From the NCBI GenBank assembly GCA_963807355.1, contig CAWEBX010000017.1, positions 4,470 to 68,469 on the forward strand: DNA of 64,000 nt, read 5' to 3'. The DNA comes from Nitrobacter sp963807355. GTDB taxonomy: Bacteria > Pseudomonadota > Alphaproteobacteria > Rhizobiales > Xanthobacteraceae. The position numbers and the translations under genes were made by a program. How positions within the stretch are numbered: position 1 is the stretch's first letter; every line of letters begins with the position of its first letter. Of the stretch, positions 63,532 to 64,000 are shown one piece after another. The notes below the pieces were generated by a model. The model was not told where the DNA came from. It worked only from the letters and a program-made list of their open reading frames with translations, and ran no database searches.

Positions 63532-63762
63532 TTACTGGCCGTGCTCCGCCAAGGTCCCGGCGCACTTTTTGCTCACCTTCGCACGGTGTTCCTTCAAGCA
63601 TGTGAGAACGACCATGTCGCCATCATTCACTTTGGCTCGGCAATATTTGGCAACATCGCGCGCGCACCCGGAATTGCGTTGGTCCGCCGCGGTCTGCGCC
63701 GACGCCGCGGCGGTGCCAGCGAGCAGGGGAAGAAGCGATAAAATGACGGCGAAACGGATCAT
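63532..63762 (-). CDS. Small secreted Cys-rich protein
   Basis: A 76-residue protein with a signal peptide (FAVILSLLPLLAGTAAASA). The mature part has four cysteines: NSGCARDVAKYCRAKVNDGD, VVLTCLKEHRAKVSKKCAGT. This spacing matches the cysteine-rich GLG1-type repeat (C-x-D-x3-C with LxCL) found in small alphaproteobacterial periplasmic proteins. Two disulfides are likely. Role unknown. Confidence 0.78.
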   Translation of the reverse strand: MIRFAVILSLLPLLAGTAAASAQTAADQRNSGCARDVAKYCRAKVNDGDMVVLTCLKEHRAKVSKKCAGTLAEHGQ

Positions 63763-64000
63763 TGGCGCTCCATCAAGTCAAGGTGACATCTGCCTGTATC
63801 GACGGCGACCGTCGGCACCAATATCTGCGGGATCTAACGATGAAAGAAGTGGTGCCGCTTGCGTGACTCTGAACACGCGACCCCATCATTACGAAGGGCG
63901 AATTCGCGGTGTTCGGGCAGTTCGTGGCAACACGTCCCAGTGCCTTGAAATACCCTCCGCAACGCACTTTCGTCAACGTAGGACTAGTTCAAGAAGGTGG

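Noticed and set aside
63773..63976. Open frame at the right edge
   Set aside because: No family, no ribosome site, and a composition typical of non-coding sequence.

Overview
The window reads as chromosome of an alphaproteobacterium of the Bradyrhizobium / Rhodopseudomonas / Nitrobacter group. The evidence is CtrA, ChpT and GcrA cell-cycle proteins with clusters of CcrM methylation sites (GANTC), a CheA with a C-terminal receiver domain, high-GC coding sequence, and dispersed intergenic repeats typical of that group. Genus cannot be fixed without a database search.

Layout. 1-1.4 kb: dTDP-sugar genes rfbA (partial) and rfbB. 1.4-6.6 kb: a gene-poor, decayed accessory segment ending at the 3' end of a CAT-anticodon tRNA (Ile2 type). 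It holds a truncated, frameshifted galE, an orphan ParA ATPase, a transposase-like HTH/coiled-coil protein, an XRE regulator, two small ORFs each broken by one in-frame stop, and the C-terminal remnant of a MerR regulator. 7.1-25.5 kb: a motility and cell-cycle block (flhA, fliJ, fliI, ctrA; cheR, cheB, cheY, cheW, cheA; chpT), with a DUF350 / DUF1190 / glutathionylspermidine-synthase-like trio between ctrA and cheR, then cysQ and three less-known genes. 25.5-28.7 kb: argD-argF and divergent gcrA. 28.9-35.7 kb: the full phosphate regulon phoR, pstSCAB, phoU, phoB with a clear Pho box and an intercistronic hairpin after pstS. 35.7-42 kb: envelope genes (UPF0104 membrane protein, OmpA/BON-type protein, polysaccharide deacetylase) and a GGDEF-EAL protein with a degenerate GGDEF motif. 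42-49.7 kb: an orphan trypsin-like protease, rpmF, mtgA, ispA, DUF1345, a Na+/H+ antiporter and an orphan membrane protein. 49.7-64 kb: ispG, zur, a hydrolase, a methyltransferase, mutS, an amine oxidase, a GNAT acetyltransferase, ppa, folD, yggU, yggT, tRNA-Ala(CGC), an SDR, a TerB-like protein and a small Cys-rich secreted protein.

How parts fit. ChpT passes phosphate to CtrA. CtrA activates motility genes in this group, and CtrA-like boxes lie ahead of flhA and fliI. GcrA and CcrM act on GANTC promoters, and such sites cluster ahead of ctrA and gcrA. PhoR/PhoB sense and respond to low phosphate taken up by PstSCAB.

Main caution. Nine genes carry 17 single-base indels in all (galE 1, flhA 1, DUF350 1, the ATP-grasp gene 3, cheB 4, cheA 4, YHS-like 1, coiled-coil 1, DUF1345 1). 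In the eight complete ones, undoing the indels gives a whole number of codons at a normal protein length, with sensible protein sequence on both sides of each. Many fall in short C runs. This fits sequencing or assembly error at least as well as true gene decay, and it decides whether this organism can swim and steer.
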